NCBI GenBank assembly: GCA_031216915.1
Contig: CM062297.1
Location: 828,346,786-828,410,785 of the forward strand
From: Pictodentalium vernedei
Lineage: Eukaryota; Mollusca; Scaphopoda; Dentaliida; Dentaliidae
DNA: 64,000 nt
Reading direction: 5' to 3'
The notes beneath the pieces are model-generated. The model searched no databases, was not told the DNA's origin, and was given only the letters and a program-made list of their open reading frames with translations. Shown here piece by piece: positions 34,809 to 44,881 of this stretch (positions are counted from its first letter, which is position 1; each line of letters opens with the position of its first letter). Position numbers and translations under genes: made by a program.

Positions 34809-35339
34809 ATATAAAAAAAAATGAATTGCGTTTTTCTTGTAGGTAAAAGATTAATACAATATAACCCACCATAAATAGGACAGATAACGTAAATTCTCCC
34901 TACTGAAATTATGCAAATGTGACCCAGTTGTATTTTGTTTAGCCAATCAAATTGTCCATTTTTGAAATTGAGCAATGAAACCTCCCAACTCTAATTATGC
35001 AAATTATGAAAATGTGGCCCAGTTTTATTTTGTTCAACCAATCAAATTGTCTAGTTTTGAAATAGACCAATGAAATTGACGGAAGGCTTTATTTATCACT
35101 GATTAATTTGAAAACAAAATATCAAATGTTTCAAAGTGAACAAAACGGACGAGTCATATGATAAAGTCAAATATTCCACATTCGCTGAGGCAGAGTTGTA
35201 GGTTTCTGTGGAAACATACTAAGGTGGAACTTGCCTATTTATCCCTCCCCTCCCCCCGAAAAATATTCGTGGGGATGTAGCAGTGACGTTTTCCATCCGT
35301 CTTTCTCTCCGTGTATCCATTCTCACATTTGTCCGTCTG

Positions 35340-35892
35340 TATAGACAGAGTTGGTTTCCGCTCTTTAATTCAAGTTCCACTTCGCCAATCGAAACCAAAC
35401 GTGAAATGTGGGTTGGATATGATGAAAGGAAGAACCCAATTTATTTTTGGGTCATTGTGCCGAAGATTAAGATCACAGTGTCCTTAAATTTGGATATTTC
35501 CAGAAATTGATTTCCGCTCTGTAATTAAAAGTTCGCTGTGCCGATCGAAGCCAAAATGAGACATGTTGGTTGGGTATAATGAGAGGAAGAACACTATTTT
35601 GGGATCTTTGTGCCGAAGGTCAAAATCACAGGGAACCTTAACCTCGAAATGTCCTGGTTTCCGCTCACTAATTAAAGTTCTGATGTGCCGATCGAAGCCA
35701 AACAGACATGTGGGTCGGGTATGATGATAAGATGATCTCTTCTTATCTGGGTGTCATTTTGCCGAAGGTCAAAATCACAGTAACCTTAACTTACAATTTT
35801 TGTGGTTTCTGCTTTCTAATTTAAGTTCTGTTGTGCCGATAGAAACCACGTTTGACATGTATGTTGGGTATGATGAGGGGAAGAAACGTATA
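35340..35892. repeat. ~155-bp tandem repeat interrupted by Tc1
   Basis: About 3.5 units with TTTCCGCTC.. TAATTAAAGTTC, GTGCCGATCGAAGCCAAA, TGGGTATGATGA and GCCGAAGGTCAAAATCACAG. The array resumes at 51546 (GGTTAGGGTCACAGTGAAC, TTCCTGGCTTCTGCTT) on the far side of the nested elements. Confidence 0.8.
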
Positions 35893-36166
35893 TATACTGC
35901 TCAAAGTTTCCTTAGCACCAAATATTTGACACATCATTGTGAGATTTGCTAGTAACATATTTGCGATATTTTTGGTGGATATTATTGAGGAATGTATTGA
36001 GATGGTCCCCAGTGTTTACATTAGCTCTCTTGACGGGCAGACTTTTCGTGACAGTCGTGGAAAGCATGTACCCCTTGATTTTCCTGATGTTTTCGTGTAC
36101 TGTCTACATGTACATGACATGTGTAGGGTATTCAGTCTTCATTTCAACACAAACCCTTGTGATTTA

Positions 36167-36683
36167 ATGGTTGAATATGGCAAATGCAAATGTAGGAAGA
36201 CATTTGAAGCAGAAATGTGGCGGGCTGTAGGGATGGTGGAGCAAGGGGCTACCCATCGTCAGGTTGGTGAGGCCCTTGGTGTGCACCATACGGTGATCAC
36301 TAGAGACTGGGCAAGATTTCAGCAGCATGGCACACCAGTAAGGCGACATGGTGGTGGCAGAGACAGGGCAACATCTGCAGCTGAAGGCCGGATTTGATCA
36401 TTCAGACCCGTAGGAACCGCTTTGCCACATCAACCCAGCTTCGCAGTGACCTTCAGAATGCATCCGGGGTTAATGTTTCGACGCAGACTATCCGGGAAAG
36501 GTTGCACGAAGGTGGTCTCCGATCGAGAAGACCATGTATTCGCATTCTGCTGTCCCAGAACCAGGCACGATATGAATGGGCCATGGACCACGTTGGATGG
36601 ACCAGAGAAAATTGGCGACCTGTCCTTTTTACAGATGAGTCAAGGTACTGCCTCGACCACACATATAGGCGTTCTAGGGTATG
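36167..36683 (+). pseudogene. Tc1-like transposase, 5' half
   Basis: ATG at 36167 begins MVEYGKCKCRKTFEAEMWRA. An N-terminal helix-turn-helix follows (VEQGATHRQVGEALGVHHTV), then a GGGRDRATSA linker. After a frameshift near 36388 comes the second DNA-binding region (RRNRFATSTQLRSDL, VSTQTIRERL) and the first catalytic motif LFTDESRYCLDH. The frame is cut at 36683 by the Polinton. An upstream open frame to 35939 is not homologous in appearance and was not used. Confidence 0.85.
36678..36683. repeat. 6-bp target duplication of the Polinton, left
   Basis: GGTATG, repeated exactly at 50754-50759 outside the right end. Confidence 0.9.
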
Positions 36684-37173
36684 AGTAGGTAATAAAGGCC
36701 GATTCTAAATCACATGTACAAGATTTCGTACATGTACACGTACATCGATGTACACCTCCATATGATTTAGTGTTAAAATCGTGTACAGGTACACGATTTG
36801 TCGTTTCTATGGTGATTTAGAATCGGCTTTGCCGATTTTACATCACTGGATTCTATATACATATCGCTCAAGAGTGAAAAAATGTATGAAATTTTAAGGA
36901 AAAAGAGGTGCATCGTCTGATTTAGAATCGGCAAATGGGTTTCCCCCATAGGATTCAGTGTTAAAATTGCGAGCAAAAAACGTGTTGCCGTTTCTAAATC
37001 ATCATCAAAAAGTGGTTTGCCGATTCTAAATCATTCGTGTCAGTACACGATTTTAACACTGAATCCCTACGGAGGCGTACACGGAAATCCATTTGTGGAT
37101 TTTACATCAGAAATCGACTCATGTACGGTACATGGAAAAGAGGTGGTACCGAACCGGCAAACCCACTGCCACG
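36684..37173. repeat. Polinton left terminal inverted repeat
   Basis: It matches 50264-50753 inverted. It contains four copies of GCCGATTCTAAATC in mixed orientation at 36698, 36814, 36919 and 37019, plus palindromic TGTACAGGTACA words. Confidence 0.9.
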
Positions 37174-37184
37174 ATGAGAGTAAA

Positions 37185-37860
37185 AACTGACACTCATGTT
37201 TTTGTTGTGGTTGAATGAAGGTTTTCGTTCAAAAGAGTCGACTATAAATATGAGTGTCAGTTTTTTTTTGTTTCTGGCGTGAATGAAAGGTTTTCGTTCA
37301 AAAGAGTCGACTATAAAACATGCTCTGTAAAAATAGACATTCATGTTTTGTTTTAATGCAACGAAAAAAAATTGAGTTTAGAAAAATTAGAAAAAAATCA
37401 AAGGTAAAAAATCGTTTGTTCGCGTTTTGTCACTGTTAATTTTGTGAAGTAAATTTTAATAAAATACTTTATGGAATGTTTCATCAAATAGACACTCATG
37501 TTTTTGTTGTGGTGTGAATGAAGGTTTTCGTTCAAAAGAGTCGACTATAAATATGAGTGTCAGTTTTTTTTGTTTCTGGCGTGAATGAAAGGTTTTCGTT
37601 CAAAAGAGTCGCGTGAATGAAAGGCTTTCGTTCAAAAGAGTCGACTATAAAATATGATCTGTAAAAATAGACATTCATGTTTTGTTTCAATGTAACGAAA
37701 AAAATTGAGTTTAGAAAAAAATAGAAAAAATCAGAGGTAAACATCGTTTGTTCACGTTTTGTCACTGTTAATTTTGTGAAGTAAATCTTAATAAAACACA
37801 TTATGGAATGTTTGGTCAAATTGACACTCATGTTTTTGTTGGGGTGTGAATGAAGGTTTT
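37185..37860. repeat. Subterminal ~310-bp tandem repeat with TATA-like boxes
   Basis: GACACTCATGTTTTTGTTG ... GGTTTTCGTTCAAAAGAGTC - GACTATAAATATGAGTGTC recurs at 37185, 37493 and, partly, 37820. Each unit holds one or two GACTATAAA boxes. It may act as promoter or origin, by inference. Confidence 0.75.
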
Positions 37861-38115
37861 CGTTTTTAATGGATCGTTTTAATAGATAATAGAACGCATT
37901 TTTTCCACTCAATTAGGTTTGAGTGGTAAATTTTTAATATATTCTTGATAATGTTCGGAGATGTGAATGAAATCCTTTTAACGTTAAATTAGAAACCGGT
38001 TTTCTTTATGTGCTAATTTTTTTTAACTGTTTTCAAAGTTCTCTCTTAATTCGACATTGAGTGAATGGTTTTGATATATGAATGAAAATTCCTTTTAACA
38101 AACTTAAATTATTCT

Positions 38116-38268
38116 CAAATGCGTTAAATCAGAAACCGGTTTGTCATGTGCTTAAACTTTTCAAACTTTTTCAAGTTTTCCCAGTTCAAATGCGTTAAAT
38201 CAGAAAACGGTTTGTCATGTGCTTAAACTTTTCAAACTTTTTCAAGTTTTCCCAGTTCAACACTGAGT
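38116..38268. repeat. 71-bp direct repeat before the first gene
   Basis: CAAATGCGTTAAATCAGAAA ... AAGTTTTCCCAGTT occurs at 38116 and 38187. A weaker relative begins near 37980. Confidence 0.8.
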
Positions 38269-38430
38269 TGAGATATGAATTTTTGAGTTATTATATTAAA
38301 GACAGAAGATTTTTATTTACTTAAAAACATAAAAAAATAATTATACATTTAATTTTGAAAATAATAAATAACTCACATTAGCATACTCAAAGGAACATTA
38401 ACAATTAAAAAACGAAAAATGTTTTTACAG

Positions 38431-39332
38431 ATGGATTCTAGCCGCCGAGTTCAAATTTTAGACGAGTATGAACGTGCCAAGAAGGGCATTCAATCGGCTG
38501 ACAGAAGCAGACGTCTCAGAGAGATGGATCTCAGACGCGAGACCACAAAAATATTTAAACCCATGACGGAGGTTCAAGAGCGAAGCAAGAAGGAGATAGT
38601 CGAAAAATTGAGACCCATAAAAGAGAGTTCTTTGAGAATGGGTTCGTTGCCCGGTAGTTTTGGAAATCGATATTCCTTTCAATCTACACCGGATTACGTT
38701 CCCACAGGAATTCAAACCGACGTGAGCGATGATGCAGTTTCGACTATCACCACTGATAGCGTCGCGTCGTCCGAGGATGGCGGTAAGAGAGATCTGTTGT
38801 ATGGAATTTATAAGGATTCTGAGGGCAGAACTTTTGTAGGCGATACAGAAGTGGAAATGGATGATGAAGATTTAATTGTCGGTTCGAATAAGTATAAAGT
38901 AACTGATGGACTGCGCAAATTGCTCCTTTTCGACAAGCCTGTAGATTACACAGATCGGGATTTTGACAATTACGGCGACATTCTGGTTCAGACCCACGCC
39001 ATGCTGAGAAATAACGATGCCAGAGAGACTAGACCCAAAGCCAACAGAGGTTACAAGTGGACGAAAGTGGTGAAAGCCATATGGGATTCGCATAAGAAGT
39101 ACAAGAATCGGTGACTGGTAAAGGGGTGAAAACCACTTTTCTTCCGAGCAATTCTGACGCTCTGTCTCAGAGATTGAGATTGTTGATGGCGAGTAGACGT
39201 GCTGGTAACACAGGGTTAGATAATGAAATAGTTACTATATCTGACGAATTGTTAAGACAGAAGGTTTTGAATAAAAACCATTATAAAAGGCTGATGAACG
39301 AATTGAAGGATTGGTGTATATATAATAAATAG
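38431..39332 (+). pseudogene. Conserved ~300-aa Polinton protein, frameshifted
   Basis: First gene of the rightward block. MDSSRRVQILDEYERAKKGI was preferred as start over the ATG at 38419, four codons upstream. The N-terminal ~90 residues are charged and probably coiled (ERAKKGIQ..., EVQERSKKEIVEKL), then an acidic Ser/Thr linker (38700-38860). A conserved domain follows with LRKLLLFDKP and NRGYKWTKVVKAIWD. The frame breaks near 39108 and continues in another frame with FLPSNSDALSQRLRLLMASR, AGNTGLDNE and LLRQKVLNKN. I recognise the two-part domain as recurrent in animal Polinton-type elements but know no function. It may be structural or a DNA-packaging partner, given its place before the ATPase. 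Confidence 0.7.
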
Positions 39333-39460
39333 AGAGAAACAAACAAACAAACAAAAATATATAAAATAAAAACAGTAAATTTTTACACTAGAATAATAAA
39401 AGTATTTAAACAACAAACGATTTACCAGTGAAAAAACAAAATATATTATAAAATAAAAAT

Positions 39461-39841
39461 ATGTTGGTGATAAAGAACAGGGGATACGTCAGAAATTATG
39501 TTCAAGGCAGTTCTGGCATCGTCGATTCTATAATGCGAGCGTTCACGAGCGATGCGGGTAGAAAACTCGCATCGACCGCGTTTGAGGTCAGTAAGAAGAT
39601 GGCTTTAGATGCTGGTAAGAAAGCCGCTTCTGAAGCCAGTGGTAGGATAGCTTCTGTGGCTGGCAAGAGGGCAACCGACGCGTTGAACGACAAGTTGATC
39701 AGTCCACCGGCGAAGCGAGCTGCGTTAGAGCGAACGCCGAAAAGTTGGAAAGATTTTAAGGATGCTGTGGTACCCATACAAGATTTATCCAAAATGACGA
39801 GTGGATCCGGATTGAAGAGAACTCGCGACGATGTAATATAA
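39461..39841 (+). CDS. Small basic Ala/Lys-rich virion-type protein
   Basis: An intact 126-residue frame. The N-terminus is MLVIKNRGYVRNYVQG. An amphipathic Ala/Lys/Ser-rich middle follows (AGRKLASTAFEVSKKMALDA, GKKAASEASGRIASVAGKRA), then a tail ending GLKRTRDDVI. Low complexity and basic charge resemble adenovirus-like core or minor capsid precursors, but no specific family is recognised. It sits directly before the packaging ATPase in the rightward late-type block. It is one of few undamaged frames. Confidence 0.6.
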   Translation: MLVIKNRGYVRNYVQGSSGIVDSIMRAFTSDAGRKLASTAFEVSKKMALDAGKKAASEASGRIASVAGKRATDALNDKLISPPAKRAALERTPKSWKDFKDAVVPIQDLSKMTSGSGLKRTRDDVI

Positions 39842-39934
39842 ATAAATAATAATATTAAAACAACAGAGTTTGAAAAAAACATAAAAATTGTGTTTGAAAA
39901 GAATCTAAAATAACAAACAAAAAAATATACAAAG

Positions 39935-40693
39935 ATGAACATTAAAGATATGTCTTGGAACGATGCCGCGACCAAGAGGTCGAATAACGAGTTCTTTCCC
40001 AAAAACATAAGAGGCTTGATAGTGGGAAAATCGAATTGTGGAAAGACCAATCTGTTGATGAATCTGTTGTCCCGACCCGACTGGTTGGATTACGACAGAT
40101 TGTTCGTGTTTGGCAAGAGCTTGTTTCAACCCGAATACAGATTGCTTCGAGAGGGCATGGATCGTAGATTGCCCAAAGACGTCATAGCCACAATCTTTGA
40201 CAGTAGGGAGGAATTCGACAAAAGTGAAACTCCTCTTTCGACCATTTTCGACGGTGCGGCGATGGAACTGATGAAGAGAAATGCATCTTCGAACGTCGAG
40301 TGTCGATTTTATGAGAACGCTAGTGACGTTCCGGATCCTAGAGAATTGAAATCGGAAGATAAGAATCTCATGATTTTCGATGATCTGCTTTTGGAGAGAT
40401 AGAACCGATGCGAATCGTATTGCGTTAGGGGTCGACACAGCAACGTGGACTGTTTCTACCTGTCGCAGAATTATTTTCGATTGCCCAGACAGACGATAAG
40501 GGAGAACGCTAATTTTCTATGTCTCTTTCGCCAAGATCTCAAGAATCTCAATCACATCTACGGCGATCACGTCGCAAACGACATGAGCGTGGCGGAATTC
40601 AGGAGATTCTGCAAGAGGGTTTGGGATGGAGGACTTTACAATTTCGTCGTGATCGATTTGACTAGCGAATTTAATCGCGGAAAATATCGGTGA
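39935..40693 (+). pseudogene. A32/FtsK-HerA-like packaging ATPase, one nonsense codon
   Basis: A 253-codon frame interrupted once by TAG at 40400-40402. Walker A is GKSNCGKTN (about residues 31-39) and Walker B is LMIFDDLL (about 147-154). Downstream of the stop are the NVDCFYLSQNYFRLP sensor-like segment and FNRGKYR at the C-terminus. This architecture matches the genome-packaging ATPases of Polintons, adintoviruses and related dsDNA viruses, which drive DNA into capsids. The stop falls just after Walker B, so any product would lack the C-terminal third. Confidence 0.9.
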
Positions 40694-40823
40694 GGATTCG
40701 ACAAGTTTTATGTTTCTGATGATAATAAGATAGAGCGTGAAAATAAAAAAAAAAATTTTGAAAATAATAAATCTTCAAAATTATTAGTTTTGAAAAAATA
40801 AAAAAAAATAAAATTAAAATATA

Positions 40824-41578
40824 ATGTTCGAACAAGGAGAATTGTTAGAATGGATAGCCGAGAATACGGCTGCAAAACAATCCATTCAAATCGTGGTGAG
40901 TGGCGATTCGACTCCATTCGCTACGAAATTCGAACCTTCCACCGAATTTAATAGAGAGAAAAGATACGAGATGGCATTGGTGAATCTGGAGACTTATTAT
41001 TCCTTTCCCAACGTCACCGAAAAGAATAACTCATTCAAGTATTCCGACGGAGTGGATTGGTTGGAGATTCGAATTCCCAAAGAAAGTTACGACATAGACG
41101 GTTTGAACAATTACATTCAGACGCGAATGAAGACGGATGGAAAGGGAAGCAACAAGATCAGACTCGCTCCCAATCCTAATACCTTACAGACGATGTTGGA
41201 TTTGGAAGATAATTTTCGAGTGGATTTCAACACGGATGATTCTATAGGCAAGATGTTGGGATTCGATCGAAAGATTATCGAGACCACGCGGCATCTGAAA
41301 ATACGGTCGACATTCTCGCAGTCAATAGCATTCTGGTGAATGTGGATGTGATTGCTGGAAGCTACGTGAATGGTAGCGCTCAACCGACAATCTATTCCTT
41401 CTTTCCAAACGTGTTGCCGGGTTATAAGATCGTGGAGCGACCTCAAAATTTAGTTTATCTACCAGTGATTTTAGACACGTTGTATAGTCTCAAAACCACA
41501 TTGACGGATCAAAATGGTGAACTGTTAGATCTTCGCGGAGAGAGAGTGACGATACGATTTCACATAAGAGAAATATAA
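40824..41578 (+). pseudogene. Penton-like minor capsid protein, frameshifted
   Basis: The frame runs to 41339, then continues in another frame from about 41325 to 41578. It has beta-rich text with ALVNLETYYSFPNV, FKYSDGVDWLEIRIP, FRVDFNTDDSIGKMLGF, IYSFFPNVLPGYKI and a conserved C-terminus (LLDLRGERVTIRFHIREI). Its position after the ATPase and its ~250-residue size fit the single jelly-roll penton (minor capsid) protein of animal Polintons/adintoviruses. A single indel near 41330 separates the halves. The role is inferred from family resemblance. Confidence 0.65.
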
Positions 41579-41694
41579 AAGCAAAAAAAAAAAAAATATT
41601 GTGTAATATTAATTTTACAAAAATTATTTAATACAAACAATTATCATTAAAACATAAAAAACAGTTGAAGAAAATATATTTTAAAAAAAGCATT

Positions 41695-42306
41695 ATGACA
41701 GAATACGTGAATAAAAACGTCAACATATCCACAGGACAGAGGAAGAAACTTGAGAGAGTGTTATGAACTCGAGGCGAGGTGGTGAAATTCAAATTCACTC
41801 ACGAAGATCTGATGAGAGGCGGTCAGGATTCGATCGCCTGGACCAGAAGTCAAATCAAAAGGATGAAGAAAGTGATTTGTGATGGAAGAGGGTTGACGGT
41901 GAGATTGAGTCCCGCTCAATTGAGATACAATTTGAGAATGAAAGGTGATTTCATACCGCTATTGGCAGGAATCGCTGCAAAAGCATTACCCTTCACCGCA
42001 AAGGCACTACCCTTTCTTGGAAAGACTCTCGGCGTGGGAGCTCTCACGGGACTCGCAAGTTTGGCAGTTGAGAAATTAATGGGTGGCAGCGGACTGTTTT
42101 TGAAGAAGGGAGGAGCCGTGTGTCGCGTCCACATAGACGACAGCGGTGAAGGACTCTATCTAGAACCCGTTAGAGGTGGCAACTCTTTGAGTGGAAACGG
42201 TCTCTATCTGAAGAGTGGATGGAACGTTGAGCGACTCGGCAAGGGTTTCTTGCTTGGTGAGAATTCACCGTTTAAGAATATACCGATTTTGAATATGTTA
42301 TTATAA
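41695..42306 (+). pseudogene. pVI/pX-like minor capsid protein, early stop
   Basis: ATG at 41695, TGA at codon 24 (41764-41766), then an open frame from 41779. The middle contains a hydrophobic Ala/Leu/Gly stretch (residues ~60-100: LLAGIAAKALPFTAKALPFL) suited to membrane interaction. Gly-rich repeats follow with GLYL (GEGLYLEP, GNGLYLKS) and the C-terminus ends NSPFKNIPILNMLL. It resembles the small membrane-active or capsid-lining proteins of Polinton/adenovirus-like particles. It ends just before an unknown gene in the same direction. Confidence 0.65.
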
Positions 42307-42352
42307 TGTAAAAAATTATATAAATCACAGAAAGTATAAAATAATATATAAA

Positions 42353-42733
42353 ATGGATAAAAAGGTGGAGAAACAATTAGACGATAATGATGAATATCGG
42401 GAGATAGAGTGCAAAAAAGATGTGGAAAAATGATTAGACGCTAATGATGGATATCTTAGGAAAGGAATAATAAAAGAGTTAAATAAAGATCAGGATATGT
42501 GGTTGAAATTTAAAAGAATGAGACGTTTTCCACCGTTACCACTACCTTCTGAAGAGAATGGTAATGATGCGAGTGTTACCAAGAGATGCACAACATTCGT
42601 TCATAATTATGATTCGGATAAACAAATGTGTTGTTATAAAAACGTAGCATATTACAAAAAAAAGAAAAAAAGAAAAGAAGAATTGACGCTGAAATTTAAG
42701 AAAAAAGGAAACGTTATTATAATGTATGGGTAA
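42353..42733 (+). pseudogene. Unknown charged protein, one nonsense codon
   Basis: Frame from ATG 42353 with TGA at 42431-42433, reopening in frame to 42733. The N-terminal part has two copies of a short motif (VEKQLDDNDEY, then VEK-stop-LDANDGY). The middle has RFPPLPLPSEEN and paired Cys (KQMCC), and the C-terminus is very Lys-rich. Not recognised. It is the last gene of the first rightward block and meets a leftward gene across the hairpin at 42738-42810. Confidence 0.5.
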
Positions 42734-42737
42734 TAGT

Positions 42738-42810
42738 GAAGAAGGAAAACAAAAAAAAAAGTAATGAGATCTAAAGATGATCTCATTACTTTTTTTTTTC
42801 CTTCTTCTTC
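42738..42810. terminator. Convergent-gene hairpin, ~33-bp arms
   Basis: GAAGAAGGAAAAC, a poly-A tract and AGTAATGAGATC at the left pair with GATCTCATTACT, a poly-T tract and CCTTCTTC at the right. The loop is TAAAGAT. It lies exactly between genes that converge (ends 42733 and 42835), so it may serve both as 3'-end signal. A related sequence sits at the other convergent junction (46254-46320). Confidence 0.7.
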
Positions 42811-42834
42811 GCTAAAAATCAATCTCTCTATCGT

Positions 42835-43281
42835 TTATATTTCCAAGTCCGTTATTAGCATGTTGACACTCGTGTTTTCTCCTTTTTCGCAAATGTGTTG
42901 AATGTTTATCTTTACTCTTTTGAGTTTTGTAACTTCGGTCAACGCGCTCTCACCACCTGATTTGTTCACAAGTTCGAGAGAGATGTTTGGATATATGTAA
43001 CTTCCATAGGGCAATGACAAATCGTCCTTGTCGAATTCTCTATCTTTGGCGATGACGATATTCTGCAGATCACTTTCGTACTCGTAAAACAAATCGAGCG
43101 TGGCTTCGTCCAATTTCAAAGGCATGCGATATTTGTCATATTTGTGCTCTAAGCCCTTCGTCTCGACCTCGTTCAATTCGATAGGATCGTGTTGTTGTAA
43201 TCTATAGATTTTTAAACTGAATTTCTTACACGTTTCGACCCGTTTCAATTTCAATTCGCATCTTTTAGGTGTTGTTGTCAT
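42835..43281 (-). CDS. Unknown 148-aa protein, intact
   Basis: Starts MTTTPKRCELKLKRVETCKK. It has mixed charged sequence with likely beta strands (LPYGSYIYPNISLELVN, VKINIQHICEKGENT) and no transmembrane segment. Not recognised. It is transcribed leftward. A TATATATATATA tract lies about 110 bp upstream (43393-43410), in the same relation as for the other leftward genes of the element. The damaged polymerase gene begins just beyond this promoter region. Confidence 0.6.
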   Translation of the reverse strand: MTTTPKRCELKLKRVETCKKFSLKIYRLQQHDPIELNEVETKGLEHKYDKYRMPLKLDEATLDLFYEYESDLQNIVIAKDREFDKDDLSLPYGSYIYPNISLELVNKSGGESALTEVTKLKRVKINIQHICEKGENTSVNMLITDLEI

Positions 43282-43422
43282 GATTGATTATTTGGGGTTT
43301 TTTTTTGTTTTATGAATTCTTGCAAATAATGTATATTTTAAATTTTGTATTTAAATAATAATTTGTTTAAAAAGTTTTGTTTTTTTACTCTTTATATATA
43401 TATATATAAAAAGTTTTTTAAT

Positions 43423-44265
43423 TTCAACGACGAAAATCTAGTGGCTGTTCACATGCAAAAGACGCACCTGATGTTTGACAAACCGTATTATCTCGGACCG
43501 ATCATCTTAGATATCAGCAAGCGATTGATGTACGAGTTTCACTATGATTACATCAAACGAAAATTTGGTGATAAAGCCAAACTACTGTTCACTGACACGG
43601 ACAGTTTAGTTTACGAGATAGAGATGAAAGATGTCTACCGAGATATATCTCTGGACGTGGCCGCATGGTTCGACACGAGGAATTATCCCGTCGATCACCT
43701 GTCCAACATTCAATCGAACAACAACAAGAAGGTGTTGGGTAAATTTAAGGACGAGAGCGGCGGTAAACAAATCGTCAAATTCGTGGGGTTGAGACCCAAA
43801 CTGTATGCTTATCGTCTAGAAGATGAAGAGATCAAGAAGTGCAAAGGGGTTAAAGCGTGTGTGGTGAAGAAAAACATCTCTTTCCAAGAGTATAAAAATT
43901 GTCTGTTAGAAAGTGGTCCGGTGTATAAGACTATGAAATCGATTCGAAGTGAAAATCACGACTTGTATACCGAAATAGTCAACAAGATTTTGCTGACGAC
44001 TGACGGCAATAAGAGATTCACGTTAGATGATAAAATAAGCACTTTGGCACTCGGACATTTGACTTTGGATCTAATTAGAGACGATATGATTGTGGATGAT
44101 TGGATTCCAGATATGAGTAAGGATGATAGGATTCCTGATATGAGTAAGGATGATAGGATTCCAGAAAATCTAGAGGAATTAGATGGATTCGAGATTATGG
44201 AAATCGATAGAGATATCGAGAGAGTTAGTTTAAAAAGAAAAAGAAAAAAAAAAGAAAAAAATTAA
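43423..44265 (+). pseudogene. Family B DNA polymerase, C-terminal fragment
   Basis: About 280 residues of the palm and thumb of a protein-primed-type family B polymerase. Catalytic motif C is LLFTDTDSLVYEI (near 43588-43626), followed by VLGKFKDE, FVGLRPKLYAY and KKCKGVKACVV. The exonuclease domain, terminal-protein regions and motifs A and B, which should lie upstream, are missing. The preceding 100 bp are AT-rich promoter-like sequence of the leftward gene, so a deletion removed most of the gene. The C-terminus carries a 33-bp duplication (DDRIPDMSKDDRIP) and a Lys-rich tail. Confidence 0.9.
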
Positions 44266-44298
44266 CGTCATTTTAGTGAATTATAATAAAATAAATAA

Positions 44299-44754
44299 AT
44301 GAAAAAAAATATATACACATTTATGAATAAGAAAATAGAGATATCCATAGAAGGTGTCGTCTTACCTAACGAACCCCTATCCAACATCGATCTGTCGAAT
44401 GCATCGAAGGATCTGAAAATCAAAGATTTTCTAGGCATGTTTTCCAGAGATGGCTTGCCAAAGAAAAGACCTCGACAATCGGAATGTGGAATTTTAAATC
44501 TAGATGATTTATCGGGTGAAGGCACTCACTGGGTGGCGTGGTTCAAGAACGGGAAGAAGAATTATTATTTCGACAGCTACGGAATCTCGCCGCCGAAAGA
44601 AATAAAAAACTATTTCAACAAATCGATGGTTCATTACAACACGGAATGAGTGCAATCACCAGATCAAGTGTTTTGCGGTCACCTCTGTCTCTACGTTCTC
44701 AAGAGATGGTCTGAAGGAGATCGGTTTCAAGACATTCTGAATGATTTACATTAG
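44299..44754 (+). pseudogene. Adenain-type cysteine protease, nonsense before the nucleophile
   Basis: The frame from 44299 has the C5 (adenovirus protease) pattern: GILNLDDLSGEGTHWVAW with the catalytic His, YYFDSYG with the acidic partner, and, after an in-frame TGA at 44647-44649, the nucleophile region VFCGHLCLYVLKRW ending at TAG 44752-44754. Such proteases mature virion precursors during assembly. The stop lies about nine codons upstream of the catalytic Cys, so the encoded product is inactive. It sits between the polymerase fragment and the fibre-like gene. Confidence 0.9.
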
Positions 44755-44881
44755 AGAGAGATTTTTTTTTTATAGTATATAAAGAATAAAAAATGAAAAA
44801 TAAAAATAAAAAAATTCATTTTTTAATAAACTGCATTTTGAAATATATTTTTAAAAAAAAACCAAAAAATCTCAAAACAAC

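Noticed and set aside
35939..36166. N-terminal extension of the Tc1 transposase frame
   Set aside because: It covers the terminal region of the transposon and lacks transposase-like sequence; ATG at 36167 matches the start of the DNA-binding domain.
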